Below are positions 7,935 to 17,081 of a stretch of DNA of 42,809 nucleotides, piece after piece. Both the position numbers and the translations under genes were made by a program. The stretch covers positions 1 through 42,809 of the forward strand of contig NZ_QASO01000111.1 of assembly GCF_003052605.1 (NCBI RefSeq), in the 5' to 3' direction. Position 1 is the stretch's first letter. Each line of letters starts with the position of its first letter. The notes under the pieces are model-generated. The model did not search any database, was not told where the DNA came from, and saw only the letters and a program-made list of their open reading frames with translations. This DNA is from Ectopseudomonas oleovorans (GTDB lineage Bacteria; Pseudomonadota; Gammaproteobacteria; Pseudomonadales; Pseudomonadaceae).

Positions 7935-8923
7935 GGTCCCATCTGCGCCTGCCACCAGGTGCAGAACTCATCCAGTGCATCCCACAGACTGGCCCGGGGT
8001 TCGTAGCCAAGGTACTCGCGGGCACGGTCGATGTTCAGGGAGAAATCCCTGGCCATCACCGCCACACCAAGGCGAAACAGACTCGGTTCGGGCCGCCCCG
8101 GCAGCACCCGACACACGCCTTCGTTGAGCGTCGCCGCGGCGTAGGCCAGCGGGAACGGCACATGCCGCGTCACCGGCGGCAACTCAAGGCGGCGCAGCAC
8201 GTAATTGACCACGTCCCACAGCGGCACCGGCGCGCCATTACTGATGTTGTACACCTGGCCGAGCGCCGCCCCGCCCACCTGCAGCGAGCTGAGCAAGGCG
8301 TCGTTGAGATTGTGCACGTTGGTGAAGTCGACCTTGTTCAGACCATTGCCGATGATCGCCAGGCGACCCTTGCGCTGCATGCCGATCAAGCGCGGGAAGA
8401 TGCTGGTATCACCCGCGCCGGTGACGAAGCGCGGACGCACGGCGATCACCTCCAGGCCGAACTCCTGCGCGGCGAACACCTGCTGCTCGGCCAGGTACTT
8501 GGTCTTGCCGTAGTGATCGGAGAAGCGCTTGGGCACCTGCTCCTCGCGAATATCGACATGGGACTTGCCATCGAAATAGATCGACGGTGAGGACAGATGC
8601 ACCAGGCGCCGCACCTTCTGCTTGAGGCAGGCATCGACGACATTCTCGGTGACCGTGACGTTGGCCTGATGAAAATGCGCATAGTCGCCCCACACGCCCA
8701 CCGCGCCCGCGCAGTGCACCACCGCCTCGACATCCCGGCATAGCGCCTGGGTCAGTTCGGCATCGCCGAGATCGCCCTGGACAAATTCGGCACCGCGCCT
8801 GACCAGGTGCTGCACACCCTCGGCACGTCGCCCGTTGACCCGCACCGCCAGGCCCTGTTCGAGGGCGAAGCGGGCAAAACGTCCGCCAATGAAACCGCTC
8901 GCGCCGGTGACCAGAATCTTCAT
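7925..8923 (-). CDS. NAD(P)-dependent epimerase/dehydratase (extended SDR)
   Basis: The 332-residue product is an extended short-chain dehydrogenase. It has a Rossmann start MKILVTGASGFIGG with the TGxxGxxG motif at 7-14, a DLGD segment, VVHCAGAVG, a catalytic Ser in VHLSSPSIYF and an active-site YGKTK. It resembles 3-beta-hydroxysteroid dehydrogenase-like and OleD-like oxidoreductases, but the neighbours (no oleA, oleB or oleC) give no substrate. It is transcribed alone and its 3' end overlaps the convergent small gene by 10 bp. Confidence 0.82.
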   Translation of the reverse strand: MKILVTGASGFIGGRFARFALEQGLAVRVNGRRAEGVQHLVRRGAEFVQGDLGDAELTQALCRDVEAVVHCAGAVGVWGDYAHFHQANVTVTENVVDACLKQKVRRLVHLSSPSIYFDGKSHVDIREEQVPKRFSDHYGKTKYLAEQQVFAAQEFGLEVIAVRPRFVTGAGDTSIFPRLIGMQRKGRLAIIGNGLNKVDFTNVHNLNDALLSSLQVGGAALGQVYNISNGAPVPLWDVVNYVLRRLELPPVTRHVPFPLAYAAATLNEGVCRVLPGRPEPSLFRLGVAVMARDFSLNIDRAREYLGYEPRASLWDALDEFCTWWQAQMGPQA

Positions 8924-9047
8924 CCACCATCCCCTGCATTCGATTCTTGTAATGGCCGCACTTTAGCAGCGCCACCCCGGCCCTGCGTTGTCGGCGCTGG
9001 CCAGAACAGCGACCCGGCAAGCCTTGGCCACCCGGGCGGACGCTGCC

Positions 9048-9950
9048 TCACGAATCACGCCCGGCCTGCACCAACGCACTGCCAGCGGCGCGACGCAGAT
9101 GCTCGGTCAGCCCGGCCAGCAACTCACCGCCATTGCGCCAGTGATGCCAGTACAGCGGCACATCGATGTAGCGCTCGGGAAGCAGATCCACCAGCCTGCC
9201 GCTGGCCAGCTCCCCGCGTACCTGCAACTCAGGCACCAGGCCCCAGCCGAGACCACCTTCGGTCAGACGCACGAAGCCTTCCGACGATGGGCACAGGTGA
9301 TAGGCAAAAGCCCCGGTGATGCCGAGAGCAGCCAGGTAGCGATGCTGCAACTGATCATCCGGGCCGTAGACGATGGCCGGCGCACGTGCCAGCGCCGCTG
9401 GCGTGACTCCGGCGGGAAAATGCCGGGCGATAAAAGCCGGGCTGGCCAGCGCGCGATAACGCATCGACCCCAGCGCCAGGCTGCGCGCCCCTGCCACAGT
9501 GCGCTCGGCGGCACACACGCAAGCGGCCACCTCGCCCGCGCGCATGCGCTTGAGGCCGACCTCCTGATCCTCCACCACCAGCTCCATCAAGACCTGCCGG
9601 GTGGCGCAGAAGTCAGCGGTTGCCGCCGCCCACCAGGTCGCCAGGCTGTCAGCGTTGATGGCGATGCGCAGACGCTCGGGCAGGGTCTGCTCATCCAGCC
9701 CCGGCACCTGGCCCTGCAGATCACGCTCGAGCAAACGCACCTGTTGCACATGGTTGAGCAGACGCCGGCCGATCTCGGTAGGTGCCGGCGGCGTAGTGCG
9801 CACCAGCACCGGCTGGCCAACCCGCGCCTCGAGCAACTTGATGCGCTGCGACACCGCCGACTGCGACAGCCCCAGCACCTGCGCCGCGCGCTCGAAGCCG
9901 GCCTGCTCCACCACGGCTGCCAATGCGGCGAGAAGTTTGTAGTCGAACAA
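9048..9950 (-). CDS. argP: LysR-family regulator ArgP
   Basis: The 300-residue protein has the LysR helix-turn-helix at about 15-40 (AGFERAAQVLGLSQSAVSQR) and matches ArgP in that region, including RIKLLEARVGQPVLVRTTPP. ArgP activates the arginine/lysine exporter gene in response to arginine and lysine. The divergent neighbour is exactly such an exporter, which supports the call. There is no ATG at the expected start: the protein begins at a TTG (9950-9948) preceded by AGGAAAA, and the start of the family N-terminus MFDYKLL fixes it there. Confidence 0.9.
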   Translation of the reverse strand: MFDYKLLAALAAVVEQAGFERAAQVLGLSQSAVSQRIKLLEARVGQPVLVRTTPPAPTEIGRRLLNHVQQVRLLERDLQGQVPGLDEQTLPERLRIAINADSLATWWAAATADFCATRQVLMELVVEDQEVGLKRMRAGEVAACVCAAERTVAGARSLALGSMRYRALASPAFIARHFPAGVTPAALARAPAIVYGPDDQLQHRYLAALGITGAFAYHLCPSSEGFVRLTEGGLGWGLVPELQVRGELASGRLVDLLPERYIDVPLYWHHWRNGGELLAGLTEHLRRAAGSALVQAGRDS

Positions 9951-10059
9951 TCGATTTTCCTAATGAGCGATCAGCAATATTGGTTTCTCTTATACATCCA
10001 GCCGGAGCAGACTCGCCAGCACTCAGCGCCAACGGCGCCAAACCCAAGGAATACGACGG

Positions 10060-10662
10060 ATGTGGCAGAGTTACAGCAACGGCCTGCTGGTGGCCATCGG
10101 TCTGATCATGGCCATCGGTGCGCAGAACGCCTTCGTCCTGGCACAGAGCCTGCGCCGCGAACATCATTTGCCAGTGGCAGCCCTGTGCATCGTCTGCGAT
10201 GCCCTGCTGGTGGCCGCTGGCGTGTTCGGCCTGGCCACCCTGCTGGCACAGAGCCCGACCTTGCTGGCCATCGCCCGCTGGGGTGGCGCCGCCTTCCTGA
10301 TCTGGTATGGCAGCCAGGCGCTACTGCGCGCCGCGCACCCGCAATCGCTGCAGGCGGCCGGTAGCGAACCGCGCTCATTGCGCACAGTGATGCTCGCAGC
10401 GCTGGCGGTCACCCTGCTCAACCCGCACGTCTATCTGGATACCGTGCTACTGATCGGCTCGCTCGGTGCCCAGCAACCTGAACCCGGCGCCTATGCCGCA
10501 GGCGCGGCCAGCGCCTCCTTTCTCTGGTTCAGCACTCTGGCGCTCGGCGCGGCCTGGCTGGCGCCCTGGTTGGCAAAGCCATTGACCTGGCGCCTGATCG
10601 ATCTGGGCGTGGCGGCGATGATGTTCACGGTGGCGGCGCAGTTGATTCTGGGCGCGCTTTAG
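10060..10662 (+). CDS. argO: LysE/ArgO-type amino-acid exporter
   Basis: The 200-residue integral membrane protein of the LysE/RhtB superfamily has about six hydrophobic segments. The LysE/ArgO signature is visible: GLLVAIGLIMAIGAQNAFVL at the N-terminus and VTLLNPHVYLDTVLLIG in the middle. It is expected to export arginine or lysine out of the cytoplasm. It diverges from argP with a 109-bp gap that should hold the ArgP-dependent promoter. AAGGA precedes the ATG. Confidence 0.9.
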   Translation: MWQSYSNGLLVAIGLIMAIGAQNAFVLAQSLRREHHLPVAALCIVCDALLVAAGVFGLATLLAQSPTLLAIARWGGAAFLIWYGSQALLRAAHPQSLQAAGSEPRSLRTVMLAALAVTLLNPHVYLDTVLLIGSLGAQQPEPGAYAAGAASASFLWFSTLALGAAWLAPWLAKPLTWRLIDLGVAAMMFTVAAQLILGAL

Positions 10663-11202
10663 CGTCATCCCTCGCGTCTCCCGACGCGCACGCTTCCTGC
10701 CTCCACGCTCCGACTCCACAGTGCTCATTGCCACCATCCGCGCCCTGCACCCTTTCGGCTCACGGGAGCCATATCGCCCACGCCAGGCAGTCTATGCTCA
10801 GCAGGTGTTACCCAGTCGCGATAGCGTCAGCGATGCGGATGAGCGCATTGATGCACTCGCGCCCATGGGTATAACCGAGGTTGCACCACGATGATGCAGC
10901 GCATCGGCAAGCTGACCTGATCGAGGTGTTTCATCTTGCTCCAGGCCAGGCCACCGAATGCGCTTCATGGCCCGCACCCCTTGAAAGACAAGCGTTACAG
11001 CGCAGCAGTGAAAGCAAACCGAACGTCCGTCGGACGATCGAAACAATTGGTTGCACCTGGTTGCACCAAGCACCTGAGCAGGTTTAATCTCCTGCAGCTT
11101 TTGCTGCCCCCCCTCAACAGGCGGCAACCCTTAAGGCCGTCGCAGGCGACGAAATTGCTCCAGGCAATTTCTAACGTGCATAACTGACAAGCAGGATTCT
11201 CC
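10663..11202. promoter_or_regulatory. Long putA upstream region with PutA operators
   Basis: No gene was recognised in this 540-bp gap. It contains three copies of GTTGCA, the core bound by the ribbon-helix-helix domain of E. coli PutA: 10880-10885, 11050-11055 and 11060-11065. The latter two are 10 bp apart, on the same face of the helix, within the repeated block GGTTGCACCTGGTTGCACC. This predicts autorepression of putA in the absence of proline. The part before 10880 has no assigned function. Confidence 0.6.
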
Positions 11203-14200
11203 ATGGCTACCACCACTCTTGGCGTAAAACTCGACGATGCCACCCGCGAACGCCTGAAAAAGGCCGCTGCGCAGATCGACCGTACGCCGCACTGGATGAT
11301 CAAGCAGGCGATCTTCAATTACCTGGAGCAAGTCGAGAGTGGCCTGACGCCCGCCGAGCATGCCGGCCTGGCCGCTGCCGCCGGTGAAGAAGCGCTGGAG
11401 TCGCTGACCGAGCAGGGTCTGCAGGTGTTCCTCGATTTCGCCGAGAGCATCCTCCCGCAGTCGGTATTGCGCGCCGCCATCACCAGCGCCTATCGCCGCC
11501 CGGAAAACGAAATGGTGCCGATGCTGCTGGAGCAGGCGCGCCTGAACAAGGAGCAGGCCGAGGCCTCGCAGAAACTGGCTCTCGGCATCGCCGAAAAGCT
11601 GCGCAACCAGAAGAACGCCAGTGGCCGTCAGGGCCTGGTGCAGGGCCTGCTGCAGGAGTTCTCGCTGTCGTCGCAGGAAGGCGTGGCCCTGATGTGCCTG
11701 GCCGAAGCCCTGCTGCGCATCCCGGACAAGGCCACTCGCGACGCGCTGATTCGCGACAAGATCGCCAACGGCAACTGGAGCCAGCACCTCGGCCAGAGCC
11801 CATCGATGTTCGTCAACGCGGCGAGCTGGGGTCTGCTGATCACCGGCAAACTGGTGTCGACCCACACCGAAGCCGGCATGACCTCGGCGCTCAACCGCAT
11901 CATCGGCAAGAGCGGCGAACCGGTCATCCGCAAGGGCGTGGACATGGCCATGCGCCTGATGGGCGAGCAGTTCGTCACCGGCGAAACCATCGCCGAAGCC
12001 CTGGCCAACGCCGCCACCCTGGAAGCCAAGGGCTTCCGCTACTCCTACGACATGCTCGGTGAAGCCGCGCTGACCGCGGAAGACGCCAAGCGTTACCTGG
12101 CCTCCTACGAGCAGGCCATCCACGCTATCGGCAAGGCCTCGCACGGTCGCGGCATCTACGAAGGCCCGGGCATCTCGATCAAGCTGTCCGCCCTGCACCC
12201 CCGCTACAGCCGCGCCCAGTACGACCGGGTGATGGACGAGCTGTACCCGACTCTGCTGGGCCTGACTCAGTTGGCCAAGCAGTACGACATCGGCCTCAAC
12301 ATCGACGCCGAGGAAGCCGACCGCCTGGAGCTGTCGCTGGACCTGCTCGAGCGCCTGTGCTTCGAGCCATCGCTGGCCGGCTGGAACGGCATCGGTTTCG
12401 TCATCCAGGCCTACCAGAAGCGCTGCCCGTACGTGATCGACTACGTCATCGACCTGGCCAAGCGCAGCCGCCATCGCCTGATGATCCGCCTGGTCAAGGG
12501 CGCCTACTGGGACAGCGAGATCAAGCTGGCCCAGGTGGGCGGCCTGGAAGGCTACCCGGTGTACACCCGCAAGCCGTACACCGACGTGTCCTACCTGGCC
12601 TGCGCACGCAAGCTGCTGGCAGCACCGGAAGCGATCTACCCGCAGTTCGCCACCCACAACGCCCACTCGCTGTCGGCCATCTACCAGTTGGCCGGGCAGA
12701 ACTACTACCCGGGCCAGTACGAGTTCCAGTGCCTGCACGGCATGGGCGAGCCGTTGTACGAGCAGGTGGTGGGCAAGATCGCCGACGGCAAGCTGAACCG
12801 CCCGTGCCGCATCTACGCACCGGTGGGCAGCCATGAAACCCTGCTGGCCTACTTGGTACGCCGCCTGCTGGAAAACGGCGCCAACACCAGCTTCGTCAAC
12901 CGCATCGCCGACCACAGCATCTCGCTGACAGACCTGGTGCTCGACCCGGTACAGCAGGTCGAGCAGATGGCCGCCCAGGAAGGCACCCTCGGCCTGCCGC
13001 ACCCGCGCATTCCGCTGCCGCGCGACCTCTACGGCGAGGCCCGACTGAACTCCGAAGGCATCGACCTGGCCAACGAACACCGCCTGGGCTCGCTGTCCTC
13101 GGCGCTGCTGTCGTCGACCAATAACGTCTATGTCGCCGGCCCGATCCTCGGCTGCGACACGCCCACCCCGGGCCCGGCCGAGCCGGTGCGCAACCCGGCC
13201 GACCACCGCGACCTGGTCGGCCATGTGCACGAGGCCAGCGAGGCCGACATCAAGAGCGCGCTACTCTGCGCCCTGTCCAGCGGGCAGATCTGGCAGCCCA
13301 CCCTGCCGGCCGAGCGCGCCGCCGTGCTGGAGCGCGCCGCCGACCAGATGGAAGGCGAGATGCAGCAGCTGATGGGCCTGCTGGTGCGCGAATCCGGCAA
13401 GACCTTCGCCAACGCCATCAGTGAGGTGCGCGAGGCGGTGGATTTCCTCCGTTACTACGCCGCTCAGGCACGCAGCTTCAGCAACGACAGCTACCGCCCG
13501 CTGGGTCCTGTGGTGTGCATCAGCCCGTGGAACTTCCCCCTGGCGATCTTCACCGGTCAGGTGGCCGCCGCCCTGGCCGCCGGCAACACCGTGCTGGCCA
13601 AGCCGGCCGAACAGACGCCGCTGATCGCCGCCCAGGCCGTGCGCATCCTGCTCGAGGCCGGTGTACCGGCTGGTGCCGTACAGTTGCTGCCGGGCCGTGG
13701 CGAAACCGTCGGTGCGCGGCTGGTCGGTGACGAGCGCGTGCGCGGGGTGATGTTCACCGGTTCCACCGAGGTGGCCGGCATCCTTGCGCGCAACATAGCC
13801 GGGCGCCTGGATGCCCAGGGCCGCACCATTCCGCTGATCGCCGAAACGGGTGGCCTCAACGCCATGATCGTCGACTCCTCGGCGCTGACCGAGCAGGTGG
13901 TGATGGACGTGATCGCCTCCGCCTTCGACAGCGCCGGCCAGCGTTGCTCGGCCCTGCGCGTACTGTGCGTGCAGGACGACGTGGCCGACCGCGTGCTGAC
14001 CATGCTCAAGGGCGCCATGGCCGAGTACACCCTCGGCAACCCGGAACGCCTGAACACCGACATCGGCCCGGTGATCGACGCCGAAGCCAAGGCCGGTATC
14101 GACACGCACATCGCCAAGCTGCGCGAGAAAGGCCGCAAGGTCACCCAACTGGCGCGCGTCAACGCTGACGACATCAAGCGCGGCACCTTCGTCGTGCCGA

Positions 14201-15138
14201 CCCTGATCGAGCTGGACAGCTTCGACGAGCTCAAGCGCGAGATCTTCGGCCCGGTGCTGCACGTGGTGCGCTACCAGCGCGCGGACCTGGGCAAGCTGCT
14301 GCAGCAGATCAACGACAGCGGCTACGGCCTGACCCTCGGCGTGCACACGCGCATCGACGAGACCATCGCCCAGGTGGTCGGCACGGCCAAGGTCGGCAAC
14401 CTGTATGTGAACCGCAACATGGTCGGCGCCGTGGTCGGCGTGCAGCCGTTCGGCGGTGAAGGCCTGTCCGGTACCGGCCCGAAAGCTGGTGGCCCGCTCT
14501 ACCTCTATCGTCTGCTCTCGACTCGCCCGCAGGAAGCCGTCGCCCAGTACCTGCAACAGGCCGAGGTGCAGGCCCTGCCGGTTCCGGCCGAACTGGACAA
14601 AGTGCGCAGCGCCTTCGCCGAATGGGCAGCCAAGCAGGAGCCGGCTATCGCCGCGCTGTTCGAGCGCTACCGTGCGCTGTCGCAGAGCTACAGCAGCCAC
14701 ACGCTGACCGGCCCGACCGGCGAGCGCAACAGCTACACCCTGCTGCCGCGCGAGCAGGTGCTGAACCTGGCCGACGAGCGCAGCGACCTGCTGGCCCAGT
14801 TGGCCGCCACCCTCGCCGTGGGCAGCAAGGCGATCTGGCTGGACAGCCAGCGCGCACTGCATGCCGAACTGCCGAAGGAGGTGCAGAAGCACATCCAGCT
14901 GGTGGCCGACTGGAACAGCGTCGACGTGGAGCTGGATGCCATCCTGCACCACGGCGACTCCGACCAGTTGCGCGCAGTCAGCGAGCAGGCGGCGCAGCGC
15001 AAGGGCGCCATCGTCGGTGTACACGGCCTGAACAAGGGCGAGACCGACATCGCCCTGGAACGTCTGCTGGTGGAACACGCCCTGAGCGTTAACACTGCGG
15101 CGGCTGGCGGTAACGCCAGCCTGATGACCATCGGCTGA
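11203..15138 (+). CDS. putA: Trifunctional PutA: proline dehydrogenase, P5C dehydrogenase, DNA-binding repressor
   Basis: The 1311-residue protein oxidises proline to glutamate in two steps at the inner face of the membrane and passes electrons to quinone. Residues 1-47 form a ribbon-helix-helix DNA-binding domain (TTTLGVKLDDATRERLKKAA), so it should also repress its own gene. The FAD-dependent proline dehydrogenase barrel spans about 190-580 and includes the substrate-binding motif YLVRRLLEN (Tyr550, Arg553, Arg554). The aldehyde dehydrogenase domain spans about 640-1110, with Glu881 in ETGG and catalytic Cys915 in GQRCSA. A C-terminal domain follows. Length and layout match Pseudomonas PutA. 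AGGA precedes the ATG. No putP is adjacent. Confidence 0.97.
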   Translation: MATTTLGVKLDDATRERLKKAAAQIDRTPHWMIKQAIFNYLEQVESGLTPAEHAGLAAAAGEEALESLTEQGLQVFLDFAESILPQSVLRAAITSAYRRPENEMVPMLLEQARLNKEQAEASQKLALGIAEKLRNQKNASGRQGLVQGLLQEFSLSSQEGVALMCLAEALLRIPDKATRDALIRDKIANGNWSQHLGQSPSMFVNAASWGLLITGKLVSTHTEAGMTSALNRIIGKSGEPVIRKGVDMAMRLMGEQFVTGETIAEALANAATLEAKGFRYSYDMLGEAALTAEDAKRYLASYEQAIHAIGKASHGRGIYEGPGISIKLSALHPRYSRAQYDRVMDELYPTLLGLTQLAKQYDIGLNIDAEEADRLELSLDLLERLCFEPSLAGWNGIGFVIQAYQKRCPYVIDYVIDLAKRSRHRLMIRLVKGAYWDSEIKLAQVGGLEGYPVYTRKPYTDVSYLACARKLLAAPEAIYPQFATHNAHSLSAIYQLAGQNYYPGQYEFQCLHGMGEPLYEQVVGKIADGKLNRPCRIYAPVGSHETLLAYLVRRLLENGANTSFVNRIADHSISLTDLVLDPVQQVEQMAAQEGTLGLPHPRIPLPRDLYGEARLNSEGIDLANEHRLGSLSSALLSSTNNVYVAGPILGCDTPTPGPAEPVRNPADHRDLVGHVHEASEADIKSALLCALSSGQIWQPTLPAERAAVLERAADQMEGEMQQLMGLLVRESGKTFANAISEVREAVDFLRYYAAQARSFSNDSYRPLGPVVCISPWNFPLAIFTGQVAAALAAGNTVLAKPAEQTPLIAAQAVRILLEAGVPAGAVQLLPGRGETVGARLVGDERVRGVMFTGSTEVAGILARNIAGRLDAQGRTIPLIAETGGLNAMIVDSSALTEQVVMDVIASAFDSAGQRCSALRVLCVQDDVADRVLTMLKGAMAEYTLGNPERLNTDIGPVIDAEAKAGIDTHIAKLREKGRKVTQLARVNADDIKRGTFVVPTLIELDSFDELKREIFGPVLHVVRYQRADLGKLLQQINDSGYGLTLGVHTRIDETIAQVVGTAKVGNLYVNRNMVGAVVGVQPFGGEGLSGTGPKAGGPLYLYRLLSTRPQEAVAQYLQQAEVQALPVPAELDKVRSAFAEWAAKQEPAIAALFERYRALSQSYSSHTLTGPTGERNSYTLLPREQVLNLADERSDLLAQLAATLAVGSKAIWLDSQRALHAELPKEVQKHIQLVADWNSVDVELDAILHHGDSDQLRAVSEQAAQRKGAIVGVHGLNKGETDIALERLLVEHALSVNTAAAGGNASLMTIG

Positions 15139-15154
15139 TCGCAGCCGATAACGG

Positions 15155-15183
15155 CGTGGAAAGCTGACTGAAAGCTTTCCGCG
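15155..15183 (+). terminator. Hairpin downstream of putA
   Basis: CGTGGAAAGCT (15155-15165) pairs with AGCTTTCCGCG (15173-15183), 11 bp with one G-U pair, starting 16 bp after the putA stop. No T-run follows, so it may terminate weakly or protect the mRNA end. Confidence 0.5.
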
Positions 15184-15638
15184 GCATGCTGTACCCACAC
15201 GGCGCAACTGCCTGCAGGGGCTACCCGCCCGGCGCCATGTTCTCTCCTCCTGACCTTAGGGTCTGCGCCAGCCTACCCGGCAGGCGCTTCGGGCGGGGCC
15301 ATCAGCCCCGCTCATCCTCCGCCACCCGCACAAACGAAAAAGCTTCATTTCGCCATCATTGCGTTGTCAGAAAACCTGACTAGCGTTTCAACGACTTGGC
15401 GCTGCCCTGGTGTTACGCCACAGATCAACTGTCGGACGGACGGCTTTTCGTAGGGTGTGCAGTGACACCAACGCCAGTCCAAACAGATGTCCTGTCGTTC
15501 ATCGGGTGCTCAGCCCCAGTTAGCCAGCAAGGATGTGCGTTGGCGCAACGGATAGCCGCCCATTGATCCAGGTCACCACGGCTATCCGGCCAAACGCGCT
15601 CAATGCCTATGTCCACTCGTGACACGGAGGTAATTAAG
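15184..15638. promoter_or_regulatory. arcD upstream region with Anr-like box
   Basis: This non-coding region precedes the arginine deiminase operon. It contains a GCGGGGC/GCCCCGC hairpin (15293-15311). At 15563-15576 it has TTGAT-CCAG-GTCAC, an Anr/FNR-like site, 62 bp before the arcD start. Placing the site at -41.5 predicts a start near 15611, with GCCTAT (15603-15608) or its surroundings as -10. In P. aeruginosa arcDABC is Anr-activated from such a position, so the match is expected. No other gene was seen. Confidence 0.55.
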
Positions 15639-17066
15639 ATGTCTGATTCGACGCAAAAACTCCGCCTTGGCGCGCTGATCGCGCTGGTCGTCGGCTCCAT
15701 GGTCGGCGGCGGTATCTTCTCGCTACCCCAGAACATCGCCGCCAGCGCCAGCGCCGGCGCCACCCTGATCGGCTGGCTGATCACCGGGGTCGGCATGCTG
15801 ACCCTGGCCTTCGTGTTCCAGTCCCTGGCTAACCGCAAGCCCGAACTCGACGGCGGGGTGTACGCCTACGCCAAGGCCGGTTTCGGCGACTACATGGGTT
15901 TTTCCTCAGCCTGGGGCTACTGGATCAGCGCCTGGATCGGCAACGTCAGCTACATGGTGCTGCTGTTTTCCACTTTGGGTTACTTCTTCCCGGTGTTCGG
16001 CGAAGGCAACACCCTGCCGGCGGTGATCGGCGCCTCGGTGCTGCTCTGGCTGCTGCACTTTCTGGTGCTACGCGGGATCAAGGAAGCGGCCTTTATCAAC
16101 ACCGTGACCACCATCGCCAAGATGCTGCCGCTGGCGCTGTTCATCTGCATCGCCGCCATCGCCTTCAAGATGGACGTGTTCACCGCGGACTTCTGGGGCC
16201 GTGGCAACAGCGAACTGGGCAGCGTGATGGATCAGGTGCGCAACATGATGCTGGTCACCGTCTGGGTGTTCATCGGCATCGAAGGCGCGAGCATCTTCTC
16301 CGCCCGTGCCGAGAAGCGCAGCGATGTCGGCAAGGCCACGGTGATCGGTTTCGTCGGCGTGCTTCTGCTGCTGGTGCTGGTCAACGTCCTGTCCCAGGGC
16401 ATCATGACCCAGGCCGAACTGGCCGGGCTGAAAAACCCGTCCATGGCCGGCGTGCTGGAGCAGGTGGTCGGCCCCTGGGGCGCGCAACTGATCTCCATCG
16501 GCCTGATCGTCTCGCTGGCAGGCGCCTTGCTGTCGTGGACGCTGCTGTGCGCGGAGATTCTCTTCGCCAGCGCCCGCGACCACACCATGCCCGAGTTCCT
16601 GCGCAAGGAGAACGCCAACCACGTCCCGGCCAATGCGCTGTGGCTGTCCAACGGGCTGATCCAGCTGTTCCTGATCATCACCCTGTTCAACGCTTCCACC
16701 TACCTCAGCCTGCTGTACCTGGCCACCTCGATGATCCTCGTGCCCTACTTCTGGTCCAGCGCCTACGCGGTATTGCTGGCGGTACGTGGCGAGACCTACG
16801 AGAACGCCGGCGGCGAGCGCAACAAGGACTTGCTGATCGCGGCCATCTCCACCCTGTACGCGGTCTGGCTGGTGTATGCCGCTGGCGTGCAGTACCTGCT
16901 GCTCTCCGCGCTGCTCTACGCCCCTGGCGCGATTCTCTTCGCCAAGGCCAAGCGCGAGCTGGGTCAACCCATTTTCACCGGCCTCGAAAAACTGATTTTC
17001 GTCGCCGTGCTGATCGGTGCCGCCATCGCCGCCTACGGGCTGTATGACGGTTTCCTGAGTCTGTAA
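15639..17066 (+). CDS. arcD: Arginine/ornithine antiporter ArcD
   Basis: The 475-residue APC-superfamily transporter has about 12-13 hydrophobic segments and the family start LRLGALIALVVGSMVGGGIF, with the GSMVGGGIF substrate-backbone motif. It swaps external arginine for ornithine and so feeds the deiminase pathway without energy cost. The frame extends 12 codons further upstream, but ATG 15639 has GGAGGT about 8 bp before it. It is the first gene of arcDABC; arcA starts 15 bp after its stop. Confidence 0.95.
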   Translation: MSDSTQKLRLGALIALVVGSMVGGGIFSLPQNIAASASAGATLIGWLITGVGMLTLAFVFQSLANRKPELDGGVYAYAKAGFGDYMGFSSAWGYWISAWIGNVSYMVLLFSTLGYFFPVFGEGNTLPAVIGASVLLWLLHFLVLRGIKEAAFINTVTTIAKMLPLALFICIAAIAFKMDVFTADFWGRGNSELGSVMDQVRNMMLVTVWVFIGIEGASIFSARAEKRSDVGKATVIGFVGVLLLLVLVNVLSQGIMTQAELAGLKNPSMAGVLEQVVGPWGAQLISIGLIVSLAGALLSWTLLCAEILFASARDHTMPEFLRKENANHVPANALWLSNGLIQLFLIITLFNASTYLSLLYLATSMILVPYFWSSAYAVLLAVRGETYENAGGERNKDLLIAAISTLYAVWLVYAAGVQYLLLSALLYAPGAILFAKAKRELGQPIFTGLEKLIFVAVLIGAAIAAYGLYDGFLSL

Positions 17067-17081
17067 GAGAAGGAGTTCGAC

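Noticed and set aside
10798..11127. Possible 109-codon gene upstream of putA on the minus strand
   Set aside because: No ribosome site, no recognisable family, and it overlaps the putative PutA operators; treated as regulatory DNA.
11131..15207. Two long minus-strand open frames (699 and 648 codons) opposite putA
   Set aside because: They mirror the codon pattern of putA in GC-rich DNA, are rich in Gln, His, Val and Gly with no family motif, and lack ribosome sites.
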